In this document: piece after piece, positions 45,069 to 54,348 of the stretch
Position numbering within the stretch: position 1 is the stretch's first letter
Layout: each line of letters opens with the position of its first letter
Assembly: GCA_017792465.1 (NCBI GenBank)
Contig: CP051234.1
Location: forward strand, 4,062,501-4,126,500
Direction: 5' to 3'
Length of the DNA: 64,000 nt
DNA from: Filomicrobium sp.
GTDB taxonomy: Bacteria; Pseudomonadota; Alphaproteobacteria; Rhizobiales; Hyphomicrobiaceae
Position numbers and translations under genes: made by a program
The notes under the pieces: generated by a model
What the model saw: the letters and a program-made list of their open reading frames with translations, nothing else
Databases searched by the model: none
Told to the model about the DNA's origin: nothing

Positions 45069-46931
45069 TCAGGAGGTTTCGGCGTTCAGAGATTGCAGTT
45101 CCTGTTCGACTTTGCGGGCTTGCGAGGGCCAGCTCGTGCCGATCCAGTCGTCGGTGCCGAAGAGCCAGTACCAGAAGCGGTTGCGGCGGTGATAACGCTC
45201 GACGGTGGCGCGATACATGCCATCCATGCGTTCGGAGAGGAATTCGAGGCGCTCCAGGGGCGCGTCGTTATCGGCGTCGAGCTGGGTGAGGCGGGTCGCG
45301 ATGGTGTTCATGTCGCTTACTGACTCGCTGCGCCACTGGTCGATTGCTCCGGCCAGAGTGTGCTGATTGGCGTTCAATTTGGTGATCGCTTCATGCACTT
45401 CGCTCAACTCGCGAACGGCTGTCTCGCGGCCTTCAGCGGCTTCCTGGCCATGGCGGATCGACATGGTTTCCAGAGATTCCAGTTTGAGACCGATATCGGT
45501 GCGGCTCGCCTGCATATCCTGGGTGAGTTGCGAAATCGCAGCGATGCGCTGTTGCAGGCTGTTGTCGAGGTGGGCCAGCGAATTGGCATTTGCCGTCAGG
45601 GCCTGTGCGGTCTGCTGCGACAGGCTTTTGACTTCGTTGGTCAAGGTGTCGGACTGATGCTGCATGTTGGCGAAGCGATTGGTCAGACCGGCTTCGAGAT
45701 TGTCGATGCGGGTCGTGATCTCGGAGATCGTCTGGGTGCTGTCGCCGGTGCTCAGAAGGGCGGTTTCGATGTCGTTGAGGCGGCCTTCGATGGGGACGAG
45801 ATCTACGCTGACGCTGCCGCCTTGGGTGAGCAGGTTTTCGATCTGGCGCAGCCGCTCGTCCGAAACGCCGGAGCCGGCTCCTTCGCGCATGAGGGCTTCG
45901 AGCTGATCGAGGCGGGCTTCGAGCGGTGAGAGGTCGATGCCGCCAGACTCGTAGGCCGTCTGCAGGCGCTTATCCATCTCTTCCAGGCGCTGCGAGAGAA
46001 GCGAGGCTTCCTCGGAGAGTTGAGTGATCCTGGCGATCAAGGAGCGTTCGATGTTGCCGAGTTGCTCGGCTGTGCGGTGATGGGTTTGATCGTCGCCGCG
46101 GCTACTGGAGACGGTCTGTTCGAGAGAAACGAAACGGCCCGACAGATCATCGGCGAGGCGACCGGTATCGTCACGAAGCGACATGACCAGCTTTTCGAGC
46201 GCGGCCAGGCGCTGGTTCTGGACCATGTCGGTGTGGCTCTGGACGACCTGCTGGCGGTAGACCGGGGCCTCCATCACCGCATACTCATCGTAGTAGGCCG
46301 GACGGATGGCGCGGCGTGGAGGCTCAACGGGAGCGCCGAGGAAGGCTGCATCCGGCAGGGTCTGATAAGACGATCCGCTGTGCGCGCCTTCCGACATCAA
46401 GCCCGGGCGATGGCGATGCAGGAGCTGGAGGCCGGGCAATTCGGGCTGCACTTCGAGGAAAACGTGCAACAGATCGCCGACGCCGGCTGGGCGGTTGCGC
46501 GTTGCGGCGAACTTGGAGGCGGCTTTCAAAGCTTGTTCGAAGGCGGCGGAGCGGCGGGGCTTTGTTTGGCCATTGGTCGGCGCGATGGGGATTTCGCTGG
46601 CGATATAGAGGCCGGCTTCGCGGCGCAGGCTGGCGTCGCGGATGCCGTGCTTTTCCAGGACTTCGGCGGCGTCATCGATGCGGGTCAGCGCATATAGGAG
46701 GTGTTCGATGCGGACGTCGCCGGAGCGGTGAGCCAGCGCGATATCGAAGGCGTGGTTGCAGCAGGCAAGGAGCGTCTCATCGACCCAGATAGGTGCGTGC
46801 GGATCAGAGGCGCCCGGATAGCCCTCGTCGAAATCCCGCGTGCCATTGGGAGAGAGTTCGTAGGATCCGCGCTCACTGCCGCTGCGGGATTGCGGTGTCC
46901 GCAGATCGAGATCCCCACCTCGGTAGCTCAT
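45069..46931 (-). CDS. Clp-N-like domain fused to long coiled coil
   Basis: 620 residues. Residues 48-170 resemble the Clp N-domain (two four-helix repeats): LLACCNHAFDIALAHRSGD, RIEHLLYALTRIDDAAEVLE and a second repeat AFEQALKAASKFAATRNRPA that leads to VGDLLHVFLE. No AAA+ ATPase follows. Instead residues 245-560 form a coiled coil with regular Leu/Ile/Thr heptads. A C-terminal Trp-rich segment (RFWYWLFGTDDWIGTSWPSQ) could bind a membrane. Clp N-domains bind adaptors and substrates, so this may be an adaptor or scaffold. A good AAGGAG lies upstream of the ATG. Confidence 0.75.
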   Translation of the reverse strand: MSYRGGDLDLRTPQSRSGSERGSYELSPNGTRDFDEGYPGASDPHAPIWVDETLLACCNHAFDIALAHRSGDVRIEHLLYALTRIDDAAEVLEKHGIRDASLRREAGLYIASEIPIAPTNGQTKPRRSAAFEQALKAASKFAATRNRPAGVGDLLHVFLEVQPELPGLQLLHRHRPGLMSEGAHSGSSYQTLPDAAFLGAPVEPPRRAIRPAYYDEYAVMEAPVYRQQVVQSHTDMVQNQRLAALEKLVMSLRDDTGRLADDLSGRFVSLEQTVSSSRGDDQTHHRTAEQLGNIERSLIARITQLSEEASLLSQRLEEMDKRLQTAYESGGIDLSPLEARLDQLEALMREGAGSGVSDERLRQIENLLTQGGSVSVDLVPIEGRLNDIETALLSTGDSTQTISEITTRIDNLEAGLTNRFANMQHQSDTLTNEVKSLSQQTAQALTANANSLAHLDNSLQQRIAAISQLTQDMQASRTDIGLKLESLETMSIRHGQEAAEGRETAVRELSEVHEAITKLNANQHTLAGAIDQWRSESVSDMNTIATRLTQLDADNDAPLERLEFLSERMDGMYRATVERYHRRNRFWYWLFGTDDWIGTSWPSQARKVEQELQSLNAETS

Positions 46932-47275
46932 CTTGTCAACTCCTTAACTTACGCAGTGCCGCAGACTTCGCGGCTGGTACTTTGTTGTGTCGCGAGGCGG
47001 CGGCGCGCTTCACTGTCGCGTCCTTCGGGCCTCTTCTTCAAGCGCGGTCTGGAGCGCTTATACCCCCTCAAGAATACTTCCGCTCATCTTTGCCGGCTCC
47101 AGAATAACGCTTTGTACGCTGAGGTGCGAGCAATTGCGCGCTTCTTTGTCCGCTTTGGTCAATTTCGGAAAGCGCCTCAGTATCAATCACTTATTTTGGT
47201 GAAGAAACTTGAAACATGTGTCCGTGGCGGACTTTTGTCTTAACCAATGTTGGGGTTTGGGCGCTTTTTTACTGG
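46932..47275. other. intergenic region, no gene seen
   Basis: 344 bases between the Clp-N/coiled-coil gene start and the end of the minus-strand SOS-type gene. It should contain the promoter for the former. No gene, repeat or clear operator is visible. Confidence 0.45.
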
Positions 47276-47956
47276 CTAAAACAGTTTTCCCTGCACGGGT
47301 TCCTGGATTTCAGGGCGGTCATTGTGCGGATTATTGAGATCTTTCGAGACGGCGATGATTTCGAGCGAGCCATCGGGTACCGGCTTCAGAAATGGCTCAA
47401 GGCCGACGGATGAGCCCGGTGTGCAATCGAGCCAGATCTCATAGTCTTCAGGGGCTAGGATGACAGGCATACGGTCGTGGATCTTGGTCATTTCCGTGTT
47501 CGGCTTTGTCGTCAGGATCGCCATCGTATCGATTTCGCTGCCGTCGGGGCCGAGCCAGTGGTCCCAAACGCCGGCAAATCCCATCATTTCCCCGGACTTG
47601 AAGCTGATCATGTGGGGCTGCTTGCTGCCGGGCTTACCGGTCCATTCATAAAAGGCATCGGCGGGTATGATGCAGCGGCGATGGCGCATGGACGCGCGAA
47701 ACGACGGTTTCACGGTGGCGGTCTCAGCGCGCGCGTTGATCAGCGTCGAGAGTTTGGTGGGGTCTTTGGCCCATGAGGGGATGAGGCCCCAACGCACCAA
47801 AGCGAGTTCGCGGGCGCCGGAATGGGTGGTGCGGACAATGGCGACGGGTTCGGTCGGGGCGATGTTATACCTTGGCGGGAATTCGGCTTCGTTGGTGTAG
47901 CCAAACATGTCGCGGACGGCTTCGGGCGGAGATGTGAGGGAATAGCGCGAGCACAT
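47276..47956 (-). CDS. SOS response-associated peptidase (HMCES/YedK family)
   Basis: About 226 residues. The chain starts MCSRYSLT, so after removal of Met the catalytic Cys2 is N-terminal. The other active-site elements follow in order: NARAET, DAFYEW and IHDRMPVIL. HMCES/YedK proteins crosslink through Cys2 to abasic sites in single-stranded DNA and shield them from cleavage. Translation from 47956 is certain because of the Cys2 rule; a longer frame runs upstream to 48238 but is not used. It is divergent from the NUDIX gene. Confidence 0.93.
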   Translation of the reverse strand: MCSRYSLTSPPEAVRDMFGYTNEAEFPPRYNIAPTEPVAIVRTTHSGARELALVRWGLIPSWAKDPTKLSTLINARAETATVKPSFRASMRHRRCIIPADAFYEWTGKPGSKQPHMISFKSGEMMGFAGVWDHWLGPDGSEIDTMAILTTKPNTEMTKIHDRMPVILAPEDYEIWLDCTPGSSVGLEPFLKPVPDGSLEIIAVSKDLNNPHNDRPEIQEPVQGKLF

Positions 47957-48028
47957 GAACGACGAGTTCCATTTAGGTCTTGGGCGCTTCCAGTGTGCCA
48001 TCTGGCGCCGTTTGCTGAAAGGCTTGGG

Positions 48029-48475
48029 ATGAAAGAGGCGCCATATGGGGCGAGCATGATCGTCTTCAATGGAGACGCGGTGTTGCTCGTCAAGCGGGGC
48101 AGGCCTCCGCTGCAAGGGGTCTGGAGCCTGCCGGGCGGGAAGCTGGAACCTGGTGAAACGAGCGTGGAAGCCGCGTTGCGGGAGGTTTTCGAAGAAACCG
48201 GGATACGGCCGCGGCTGGCTGGGTTTCTTACACAACACGAAGTGCGCCGGTTTGGGAGTTCCGCTGCGGTCGTTGGCGGTAATGGCCGAGAAAAAGCCGG
48301 GGAATATCTGCTTGATGTCTACTATGGGCAGGCAGATTCGCGTTTAGTTCGCGCAGGCGACGATGCGGAATGCGCGCGATTTGTCGAACTTGCCGGGCTT
48401 GGCTCAATGGAGCTGACCGAAGGGGCCGAAGCCCTCATCCTTGAGGCTGCCTCACTTTTGGCCGAGAAGCCTTGA
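48029..48475 (+). CDS. NUDIX hydrolase
   Basis: About 148 residues. The NUDIX box G-x5-E-x7-REUxEExGU is complete: GGKLEPGETSVEAAL followed by REVFEETGI. The fold opens VLLVKRGRPPLQGVWSLPGG. The likely substrate class is a nucleoside diphosphate derivative, but cannot be specified. The start is ATG 48029 (AAAGG upstream), with a later internal ATG. It is divergent from the HMCES-type gene and 82 bases ahead of the TIGR02301 gene, an arrangement that recurs in the order. Confidence 0.88.
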   Translation: MKEAPYGASMIVFNGDAVLLVKRGRPPLQGVWSLPGGKLEPGETSVEAALREVFEETGIRPRLAGFLTQHEVRRFGSSAAVVGGNGREKAGEYLLDVYYGQADSRLVRAGDDAECARFVELAGLGSMELTEGAEALILEAASLLAEKP

Positions 48476-48557
48476 AGAGATCGGGCCAGGGTCTCGGGCC
48501 AGACATTTAATGGGTTCGAAGCACTTTCGACGCTTCGGTGGAACGATCAGGGGATCC

Positions 48558-49037
48558 ATGACGGACACGCGAAAACAGCCGGCAGGGCGGATTGGAGGTT
48601 TCGAGACCGCCGGCCGCGGAAAAGCCTCTGGCGCGCGGATTTGTGATGTCCTGCGGGCGATTGTTTTGGCCGTTATCCTATCGAGCGGCACGGCGTTGTC
48701 AGGTTTTGAAACACGGGCGTTCGCAGAAGAGCAGGCGGTCAAGCCTTACGACACCAAACTTCTGAGACTCACCGAGATTATCGGCGCGGTGCATTATCTG
48801 CGTGAACTTTGCGGTTCGGGCGATGGTCAGCTCTGGCGCGATCAGATGCGCGGCATTCTCAAGGCAGAAGGCGGGACCGCGTTAAGGCGGGCTCGTCTGT
48901 CCCGCAGCTTCAACAAGGGCTATCAAAGCTACAGCCGGACCTACAAGGTTTGCACGGCATCCGCAAAGACCGCGATTGAGCGGTTTCTCGACGAAGGCAC
49001 CGAAATCGCCGAAGACCTCGTCAAGAATAACCCCTGA
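48558..49037 (+). CDS. TIGR02301-family exported protein
   Basis: About 159 residues. A long N-region (35 residues) and hydrophobic signal (AIVLAVILSSGTALSGFETR) precede a compact helical domain: LRLTEIIGAVHYLRELCGS, then WRDQMRGILKAEGGTALRRA, SFNKGYQSYSRTYKVCTASA. The two cysteines and the YLRELC signature are typical of TIGR02301, an alphaproteobacterial family of unknown function often following a NUDIX gene. ATG 48558 begins the natural product. Confidence 0.82.
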   Translation: MTDTRKQPAGRIGGFETAGRGKASGARICDVLRAIVLAVILSSGTALSGFETRAFAEEQAVKPYDTKLLRLTEIIGAVHYLRELCGSGDGQLWRDQMRGILKAEGGTALRRARLSRSFNKGYQSYSRTYKVCTASAKTAIERFLDEGTEIAEDLVKNNP

Positions 49038-49220
49038 CTGGTTCCCGTCCTGAGGCGTCTTGCGGGCGCGGGCGGCGCGGCCGGCATTAATCTTTTGGTA
49101 ACGATTTAGGATGAACGCGCGGCGTGCGCCTTCAGTCGGCGGGTCCATGCTAGTTTTTTCAAACAGGCGCGGATTTTGCATTTCCGCCCATAGTTTCAAT
49201 TTGAGAATGAAAGCCGACCC

Positions 49221-49478
49221 ATGCAGCTCAGCGAAGATCGCCATTCGACAGACGATAGCCTCCTTGCTCTCGACCTCATTCGGGCAGCATGGGAACGCGG
49301 TGAAGAAAGCGGTGTGCCGCAGGAGCTGATGGCTTATGCCGCCGTTTTCTCCGGCATGCGGGATCTGGTTACGATCTTCGGCGAAAAAGCTGCTGCCGAG
49401 ATGGCGCGTAATCTTGAAGCGCGCATTCGTCAGGGCGAGTTTTCAAAGCCTAACGATGACAACGGCGTCGTTCATTAA
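49221..49478 (+). CDS. small conserved hypothetical protein
   Basis: 85 residues of regular helix-forming sequence (LLALDLIRAAWERGEESGVP, then FGEKAAAEMARNLEARIRQG). No signal peptide, membrane segment or Cys pattern. The ATG has a fair binding site upstream. It is likely a real gene on composition but function unknown. A near-match to a CtrA box (TTAA, seven bases, GTAAC) lies at 49087, about 130 bases upstream. Confidence 0.6.
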   Translation: MQLSEDRHSTDDSLLALDLIRAAWERGEESGVPQELMAYAAVFSGMRDLVTIFGEKAAAEMARNLEARIRQGEFSKPNDDNGVVH

Positions 49479-49593
49479 TCGCCAAAGCTCTGCGCTTGGG
49501 AATTGATGGTTGATAGGTTCAGTGCCCGCGGGGTGTGCTGCCAGAGCCAGGCTGCCGGAAACGGCAGATCCTGGCTTTTCTTATTTCTTGGGC

Positions 49594-50259
49594 TTATTTC
49601 AGGGCGACGACGGCAAGCTGGTAGGCGATTTCGCCGATCAGGACGAGGCCGAAGACGATGAGCGCCAGTCCGGCAATTCTGTTGATGAGCGTCAGGCGCT
49701 CGAAGGAAATTCGGCTGCGCAGCCGGGCGACGACGTATGATAGGCCGACCCACCAGCTCAGCGAGCCGACCATGATTGCGGCGACCATGAGGAGGGCTTC
49801 GACGGGGCCGGTGACCTCAACGAATGTCGAGATGCCGCCGAAGATTGCGAAGAGGCCGAGGACTGCGCCGGGATTGGTGACGGTCAGGAAGAACGTTTTT
49901 GGCACATCCCAGAGGTAAGCCAGCATCGAGCTTTTGCCATTTGCTTCGGTGGCGTTCTGATCGATGGTCGGGACGGTGATGTAGAGCCGCCAACCGAACG
50001 CGAGCAGGACGAGGCCGCCGACAATCTGGATGGTTTGGCGGTGATAGTCGATTGCGCCGGAGATGGCGCCGACACCCATTGCGGCCAGCAACGCAACCAG
50101 CCCGTCGCCTAGGACAGCGCCGAGGCCCGCGGCAATCCCGCCCCAAAGACCGCGCGCGATGGCGCGCTGGATGCACAGAATGTTGACGGGTCCGACCGGT
50201 GCGGCCACAAGGATGCCAATAACAAATCCGACAGGCAGGACGAGCGGATTGGGGAGCAT
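49594..50259 (-). CDS. LysE/RhtB-family exporter
   Basis: 221 residues with six membrane helices. The LysE signature is at the start: GFVIGILVAAPVGPVNILCI followed by QRAIARGLWGGIAAGLGAVL. The central charged loop (TVPTIDQNATEANGKSS) is typical. Family members export amino acids or analogues; the substrate cannot be predicted. A strong GGGGAGG stands eight bases before the ATG. Confidence 0.9.
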   Translation of the reverse strand: MLPNPLVLPVGFVIGILVAAPVGPVNILCIQRAIARGLWGGIAAGLGAVLGDGLVALLAAMGVGAISGAIDYHRQTIQIVGGLVLLAFGWRLYITVPTIDQNATEANGKSSMLAYLWDVPKTFFLTVTNPGAVLGLFAIFGGISTFVEVTGPVEALLMVAAIMVGSLSWWVGLSYVVARLRSRISFERLTLINRIAGLALIVFGLVLIGEIAYQLAVVALK

Positions 50260-50487
50260 CGTTTAAGCCTCCCCGCTGTTATTGTCGGCGACGCCGTGCT
50301 GCCACCTTAATCTGGCAGCAACGATCCGGTCCTGGCTGGAGTCGGTTGAGGCTAGGCGGAGGGAAGCGTGTTGGCAGGTTTTTGGCAGGGCAATTGGCAA
50401 TCGGCTGCCATGTGGACGAACCTGCTGCGCGACCGGCTTATTGTTGAGGCGCGATGGCCAGGCGGTGGCGTGGTTTGTCTCAGTCGT

Positions 50488-51165
50488 ATGCAACATCTCC
50501 CCCATTTCTTGGCACGCGTCAGCTTCTGGCAAAGCGCCGCGACGCGGGCATTGGTAGTCACGGTTGTCGGGCTTGTCCATTGTCTGGCGCAATCTTACCC
50601 CGCGGTTGCGGGTGATGCGGTCCATAGATGGCGTGTCGCAGATGCCGGCAAATCAGCGTCGCAACCGGCGGTCACGGTGCCTGAGGTGGCGCGGCCCAAG
50701 CAAATCGATTTGGACGAATTGCCGATCCCCGTGCAGGAGATGCGCGACGCCATACTGGTCGCCGTCGAGAGCGGTGACATCGACGAATTGCGCACAGCGA
50801 TCGAGTGGAATGAGCTCCGGCCGGAGTTTCAGGTTCCACGCGAAGAAGATCCGATTGAGTTTTGGCGGAAGACCTCAAAAGACGGCAAGGGCGCAGAAAT
50901 TCTTGAAATACTGGGCAAACTGTTGGAGGCGGGTCCGGCCAGCCTACCGATTGGCCGCGATTTTGAGAACAACGCGGTCTATGTCTGGCCCTACCTGTCT
51001 GAGGTTGCGGCCAAGAGCCTGAGTGAGGACGACAAGACCGAGCTCGCCAAGCTGATGCCGAAGGAAACGGTCGAAGATTTTACCAAAAGCGGGAAATGGC
51101 CCTGGTACCGTCTGGCGATTGGGGCCGACGGCACATGGCACATTTTTTCGAAAGCGGCAGAATAG
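50488..51165 (+). CDS. conserved exported protein of unknown function
   Basis: About 225 residues from ATG 50488. A hydrophobic segment (TRALVVTVVGLVHCLAQ) acts as a signal or anchor. The rest has the look of an all-alpha domain with a C-terminal beta hairpin (PIPVQEMRDAILVAVESGDI, NAVYVWPYLSEVAAKSLSED and WYRLAIGADGTWHIFS at the very end). A longer upstream frame starting at 50368 gives no better start. Function unknown; I have seen similar unnamed proteins in this order. Confidence 0.65.
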   Translation: MQHLPHFLARVSFWQSAATRALVVTVVGLVHCLAQSYPAVAGDAVHRWRVADAGKSASQPAVTVPEVARPKQIDLDELPIPVQEMRDAILVAVESGDIDELRTAIEWNELRPEFQVPREEDPIEFWRKTSKDGKGAEILEILGKLLEAGPASLPIGRDFENNAVYVWPYLSEVAAKSLSEDDKTELAKLMPKETVEDFTKSGKWPWYRLAIGADGTWHIFSKAAE

Positions 51166-51393
51166 TTCTGTTTCGTGAAGTATGCATTTGCAAGTCCTTG
51201 CAAAACATCGATAAAAAATCTGATGTCAGAGCAGTGTTTGCAAGTGTTTCAGAGTGTTGATGTGCGACCTATTTTCCTCTCATTCTCATAGGCTTGCGTC
51301 TTTTCGTTAATCATGGTTGTTGGCGCCGTTTTCCGGGCGTAGCGCGTTTTGTCGATGGCCCGGTCATCGTGAAAAAATGAGGGGTCAGAGCAC

Positions 51394-52170
51394 ATGTTGA
51401 GGCTGTTCGGAGTCTTGCTTGCTGCCGTCGTGCTGTGGGCGCCTGTCGGCGCGCAGGCTGCACCAGACGGTTATCGTGATTACAGCAGCAATCCTTATGA
51501 CAATTCATATAGGAGCACCTTCTACGGCAACAAAAAATACTATGGTTATTCTGGCAATAAAAAATCCTACCAGGATAATTCATACGGCAAGAAGAAGTAC
51601 AAGAAGTCGTCGTCCAAGTATTCGAAAAAGGTTCGGAGCGGCGGAGCACGGCCCTACATCGTTCCGAAGAAGCCGGGAATCGTCAAATTCCGCCGCGGCT
51701 ACAAGGCCGGCAGCATCGTTATCGATACGGCTGGGCGCAGGCTTTATTACGTCGTCTCGAAGAGTAAAGCCTATAGCTATCCGATCGCGGTTGGAAAGCC
51801 TGGGTTTGCCTGGACGGGTACGAAGCGAATCTCGGCAAAGAAGGATTGGCCGGATTGGCGGCCGCCGAAGGAAATGCGCCAGCGTACGCCTGGTCTGCCG
51901 GAACTGATGAAGGGCGGCGTCAACAATCCGCTCGGCGCCAAAGCGCTTTATCTGGGCTCATCGCTTTATCGTATCCACGGGACGAACAACGTTAAGTCGA
52001 TTGGGACGGCGTCGTCTTCGGGTTGCTTCCGTATGTCGAACGGTCACGTCGCGCATCTTTCCAGAATTGCGAAGGTCGGGACGACGGTGCATGTGGTTCG
52101 GAGCTTGAAGTCGGGAGGCAAGAAGAAACGCTATTATTCGAAGCGCTACCGCAAGAATAAGAGCGGTTAA
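51394..52170 (+). CDS. L,D-transpeptidase, second copy
   Basis: 258 residues. A signal peptide (RLFGVLLAAVVLWAPVGAQA) leads to a Tyr/Lys/Ser-rich linker (residues 28-85), then a YkuD domain: GSIVIDTAGRRLYYVVSK near its start, YRIHGTNNVKSIGTASSSGC at the active site with the conserved SSGCFRMSN motif, and GTTVHVVR at the end. The cysteine nucleophile and the paired His are intact. Typical work is 3-3 cross-linking or protein anchoring in peptidoglycan. Unlike the gene at 2629 there is only one YkuD domain. A strong terminator follows at 52251. Confidence 0.92.
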   Translation: MLRLFGVLLAAVVLWAPVGAQAAPDGYRDYSSNPYDNSYRSTFYGNKKYYGYSGNKKSYQDNSYGKKKYKKSSSKYSKKVRSGGARPYIVPKKPGIVKFRRGYKAGSIVIDTAGRRLYYVVSKSKAYSYPIAVGKPGFAWTGTKRISAKKDWPDWRPPKEMRQRTPGLPELMKGGVNNPLGAKALYLGSSLYRIHGTNNVKSIGTASSSGCFRMSNGHVAHLSRIAKVGTTVHVVRSLKSGGKKKRYYSKRYRKNKSG

Positions 52171-52250
52171 GTCTTCGAACTTTTCTTGGCCTGCTAGGTC
52201 GACAAACTATTGGGCTTGGCTACAGGGCTCGATAAATCAAAGCAAAATGA

Positions 52251-52291
52251 AGAAAGGGTGGCTGCGGGAAACAGCCACCCTTTCTCGTTTT
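52251..52291 (+). terminator. rho-independent terminator of the L,D-transpeptidase gene
   Basis: The 14-bp stem AGAAAGGGTGGCTG/CAGCCACCCTTTCT with a seven-base loop is followed by CGTTTTTT. It also lies past the nadQ stop on the minus strand, where the T tract is weaker. Confidence 0.92.
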
Positions 52292-52342
52292 TTAATATTC
52301 ATTCGACTGATTGAGGTGCTGAGCGCTGGGCGCACACTGCGA

Positions 52343-53461
52343 TCAGCTTCGACCGAGCTTGATGCGCACGCCGGGGGCGGGGCGTTCCAGAAGAACTTCG
52401 CGGCGGAAACGGAACAGCTTGGCGGGCCGGCCGCCCGTGCGCGTTTTTACTTCTCCGGTCGGTTCGACCAAGCCTGCGCTTTCGACCAAGCGTCGGAAGT
52501 TCTGCTTATGCAGATGCGGACCGAGGATCGCTTCCACGTGTTTTTGCAATTCGAACAACGTGAATTCTGCCGGCATCAATTCGAAAATGACGGGGCGATA
52601 CTTGATCTTGGCGCGGACGCGGCCGATTGCGGTTGCCAGAACGCGCCGGTGATCGAAACGCATCGAAGCGCCGACTGTGGGGGTGTTACCACTGACGACA
52701 GCTGCAGATTCCGGGCGGTCACGGCGGGCTTCTGCGACGAGGCCTGCTTCGTAAAGCAGTTCGTAGCGCTCCAAGACTTTCTCTTCGTCCCAGGCGGCGC
52801 CATCCAATCCGAAGCAGATGCGGGCGCGCTGGCGGCGGTCGAGTGGCCGGGCGGGTGATGTTCTGGCGTTGGGGCTGTCGATCCAGCGCTGAAGTTCAGG
52901 CGCAATCACCTTCTCGATGATTTCCGGGCAGCCTTTGCGCCAATCTTCCCAGGGGAAATAGTGATACCAGCTGCGCCACAAGCCGGCGCGCAGGTTGTCG
53001 ATATCGCTGACGCGCGTGAGCGCCAGATAGCCGATTGATACGACATGCGGACTGGTGTCGCCGGGTTGGGCGTGACGACCGCGGTCGCCGAACGTGTAGA
53101 GTTGTTCGACGTATCCCAGATCGATGTCGGTTTGTTCCTTGACCCAAGAGCGCAGGCCGATTTCAAGCGTGCGATGGTCGAATGGAGAAAACGGGCCGTA
53201 GGGCAATCCATCGGCGCCGTTGGTTTCGTTCTGGTTGCGCACAACGAGCACGACGGGCTCGTCGTTCGACACCGATACGATGGCAGCGTTTAGCCCGATT
53301 TCGACCGGTGTCGCTTCGAGCGATCGCCCCGGACTGCGGATTTCTCGTGAAATCGGCTCGGCAAATTCGGCACTTAGATTAACAGTCGTCGTCACGGCGA
53401 GAACCTCCGTGTCGGTAGTGACGCGGCGAGCCTGATTGGCTAGCGGCGTTGGTTCCGACAT
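52343..53461 (-). CDS. nadQ: NadQ-type NAD biosynthesis regulator (Nudix sensor plus winged helix)
   Basis: 372 residues. Residues 50-190 are a Nudix-like fold (IGLNAAIVSVSNDEPVVLVV) in which the catalytic REUxEE box is degenerate (it reads LRSWVKEQTDIDL), so it should sense rather than cleave a ligand. The C-terminal 110 residues are the winged helix of the NrtR/NadQ class: FTLFELQKHVEAILGPHLHK, QNFRRLVESAGLVEPTGEVK, then GGRPAKLFRF. In comparative-genomics work NadQ represses nadABC in Hyphomicrobiales. That operon is 6 kb downstream, behind two identical-core palindromes at 59430 and 59520. Effector unknown from sequence. Confidence 0.8.
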   Translation of the reverse strand: MSEPTPLANQARRVTTDTEVLAVTTTVNLSAEFAEPISREIRSPGRSLEATPVEIGLNAAIVSVSNDEPVVLVVRNQNETNGADGLPYGPFSPFDHRTLEIGLRSWVKEQTDIDLGYVEQLYTFGDRGRHAQPGDTSPHVVSIGYLALTRVSDIDNLRAGLWRSWYHYFPWEDWRKGCPEIIEKVIAPELQRWIDSPNARTSPARPLDRRQRARICFGLDGAAWDEEKVLERYELLYEAGLVAEARRDRPESAAVVSGNTPTVGASMRFDHRRVLATAIGRVRAKIKYRPVIFELMPAEFTLFELQKHVEAILGPHLHKQNFRRLVESAGLVEPTGEVKTRTGGRPAKLFRFRREVLLERPAPGVRIKLGRS

Positions 53462-53691
53462 AGCTCGCGATCATGCCCGCTAGAAGCGGCCCCCCAAACA
53501 CAATCAGCCCCCAAATAATTGAACTCAATGCGCTTTCCCGTCCGAGCTACGTTTTAGCGCATAAAAATATTTATGGGCCGATCATGGCGAATTTCGGAAA
53601 ATTAAAAGTTCGAAATGAGAACGCCCCGGGCTCGATTGCGCCACAATTGGCAAAATCGTGCCACTTCGTTCATGCGAAGTGGGCTGACGGA

Positions 53692-54348
53692 TTAGCCCGC
53701 TGAGAGGAGCTGGAAGCGTTTAAGAAAGCTTGCTTGAGCCTCTGCGGCGGGCATCGGACGTAGCTTTTTCAGCTCCTCTGAGAGGTTCTCGCCGATGCCG
53801 TTCGGGGAGCCGAAAAAGTTTAGCGCTTCGTTCTTGGCGAAGCCTGCCAGGACGGTTGCTTCAAAGTAAGCGGCGATGTGATCGGCGGCTTTGATTTCTA
53901 TAGAGATTTCGTTTGGGAGTTCTTTTGGCAATTCGAAGCGCTGGTGGATGGCTTCGAGGAGGCGGATCTCGAAGGCTTTGTAGTCGAGGCCGATGGCGTT
54001 CTTGAACGGTGAAATGAGATCGCCGACGACGTATTCGGCGGCATCGTGCAGCAGTGCCGCAAGGCGCCAGTGCGAGGGCCAATCGGTATTTCTCTCCGAG
54101 GCGATGGCTTCAACAATCAAAACGTGCTGCGCGACCGAGAGTGCGTGGTCACCGAGTGTCTGGCCGTTCCAGCGCGCGACGCGGGCGAGACCGTGGGCGA
54201 TGTCGTCGATTTCGATATCGGCGGGATCGGGATCAAGCAGGTCGAGACGGCGGCCGGACAGCATGCGTTGCCAGGCGCGCGGTGCGCTGCTGGCGTCAGT
54301 TTGCCGGGCTGCCGCGGGCTGTTGAATGGATACGTTCTGATTCTTCAT
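53692..54348 (-). CDS. HD-domain hydrolase (YfbR-like)
   Basis: 218 residues. Metal site His and His-Asp pairs appear as HALSVAQHVLIVEAIA and AALLHDAAEYVVGDLISPFK, with a late Asp in AADHIAAYFEA. This is the HD family of YfbR-type 5'-nucleotidases acting on deoxynucleoside monophosphates, though exact substrate is inferred. Its ATG overlaps the tag stop by four bases (ATGA), so it is the last member of a coupled ygfZ-tag-HD unit. Confidence 0.85.
   Translation of the reverse strand: MKNQNVSIQQPAAARQTDASSAPRAWQRMLSGRRLDLLDPDPADIEIDDIAHGLARVARWNGQTLGDHALSVAQHVLIVEAIASERNTDWPSHWRLAALLHDAAEYVVGDLISPFKNAIGLDYKAFEIRLLEAIHQRFELPKELPNEISIEIKAADHIAAYFEATVLAGFAKNEALNFFGSPNGIGENLSEELKKLRPMPAAEAQASFLKRFQLLSAG

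Noticed and set aside
47822-48028. N-terminal extension of the NUDIX gene (69 codons)
   Set aside because: It would lie on top of the start of the divergent HMCES-type gene and has no NUDIX-family similarity.
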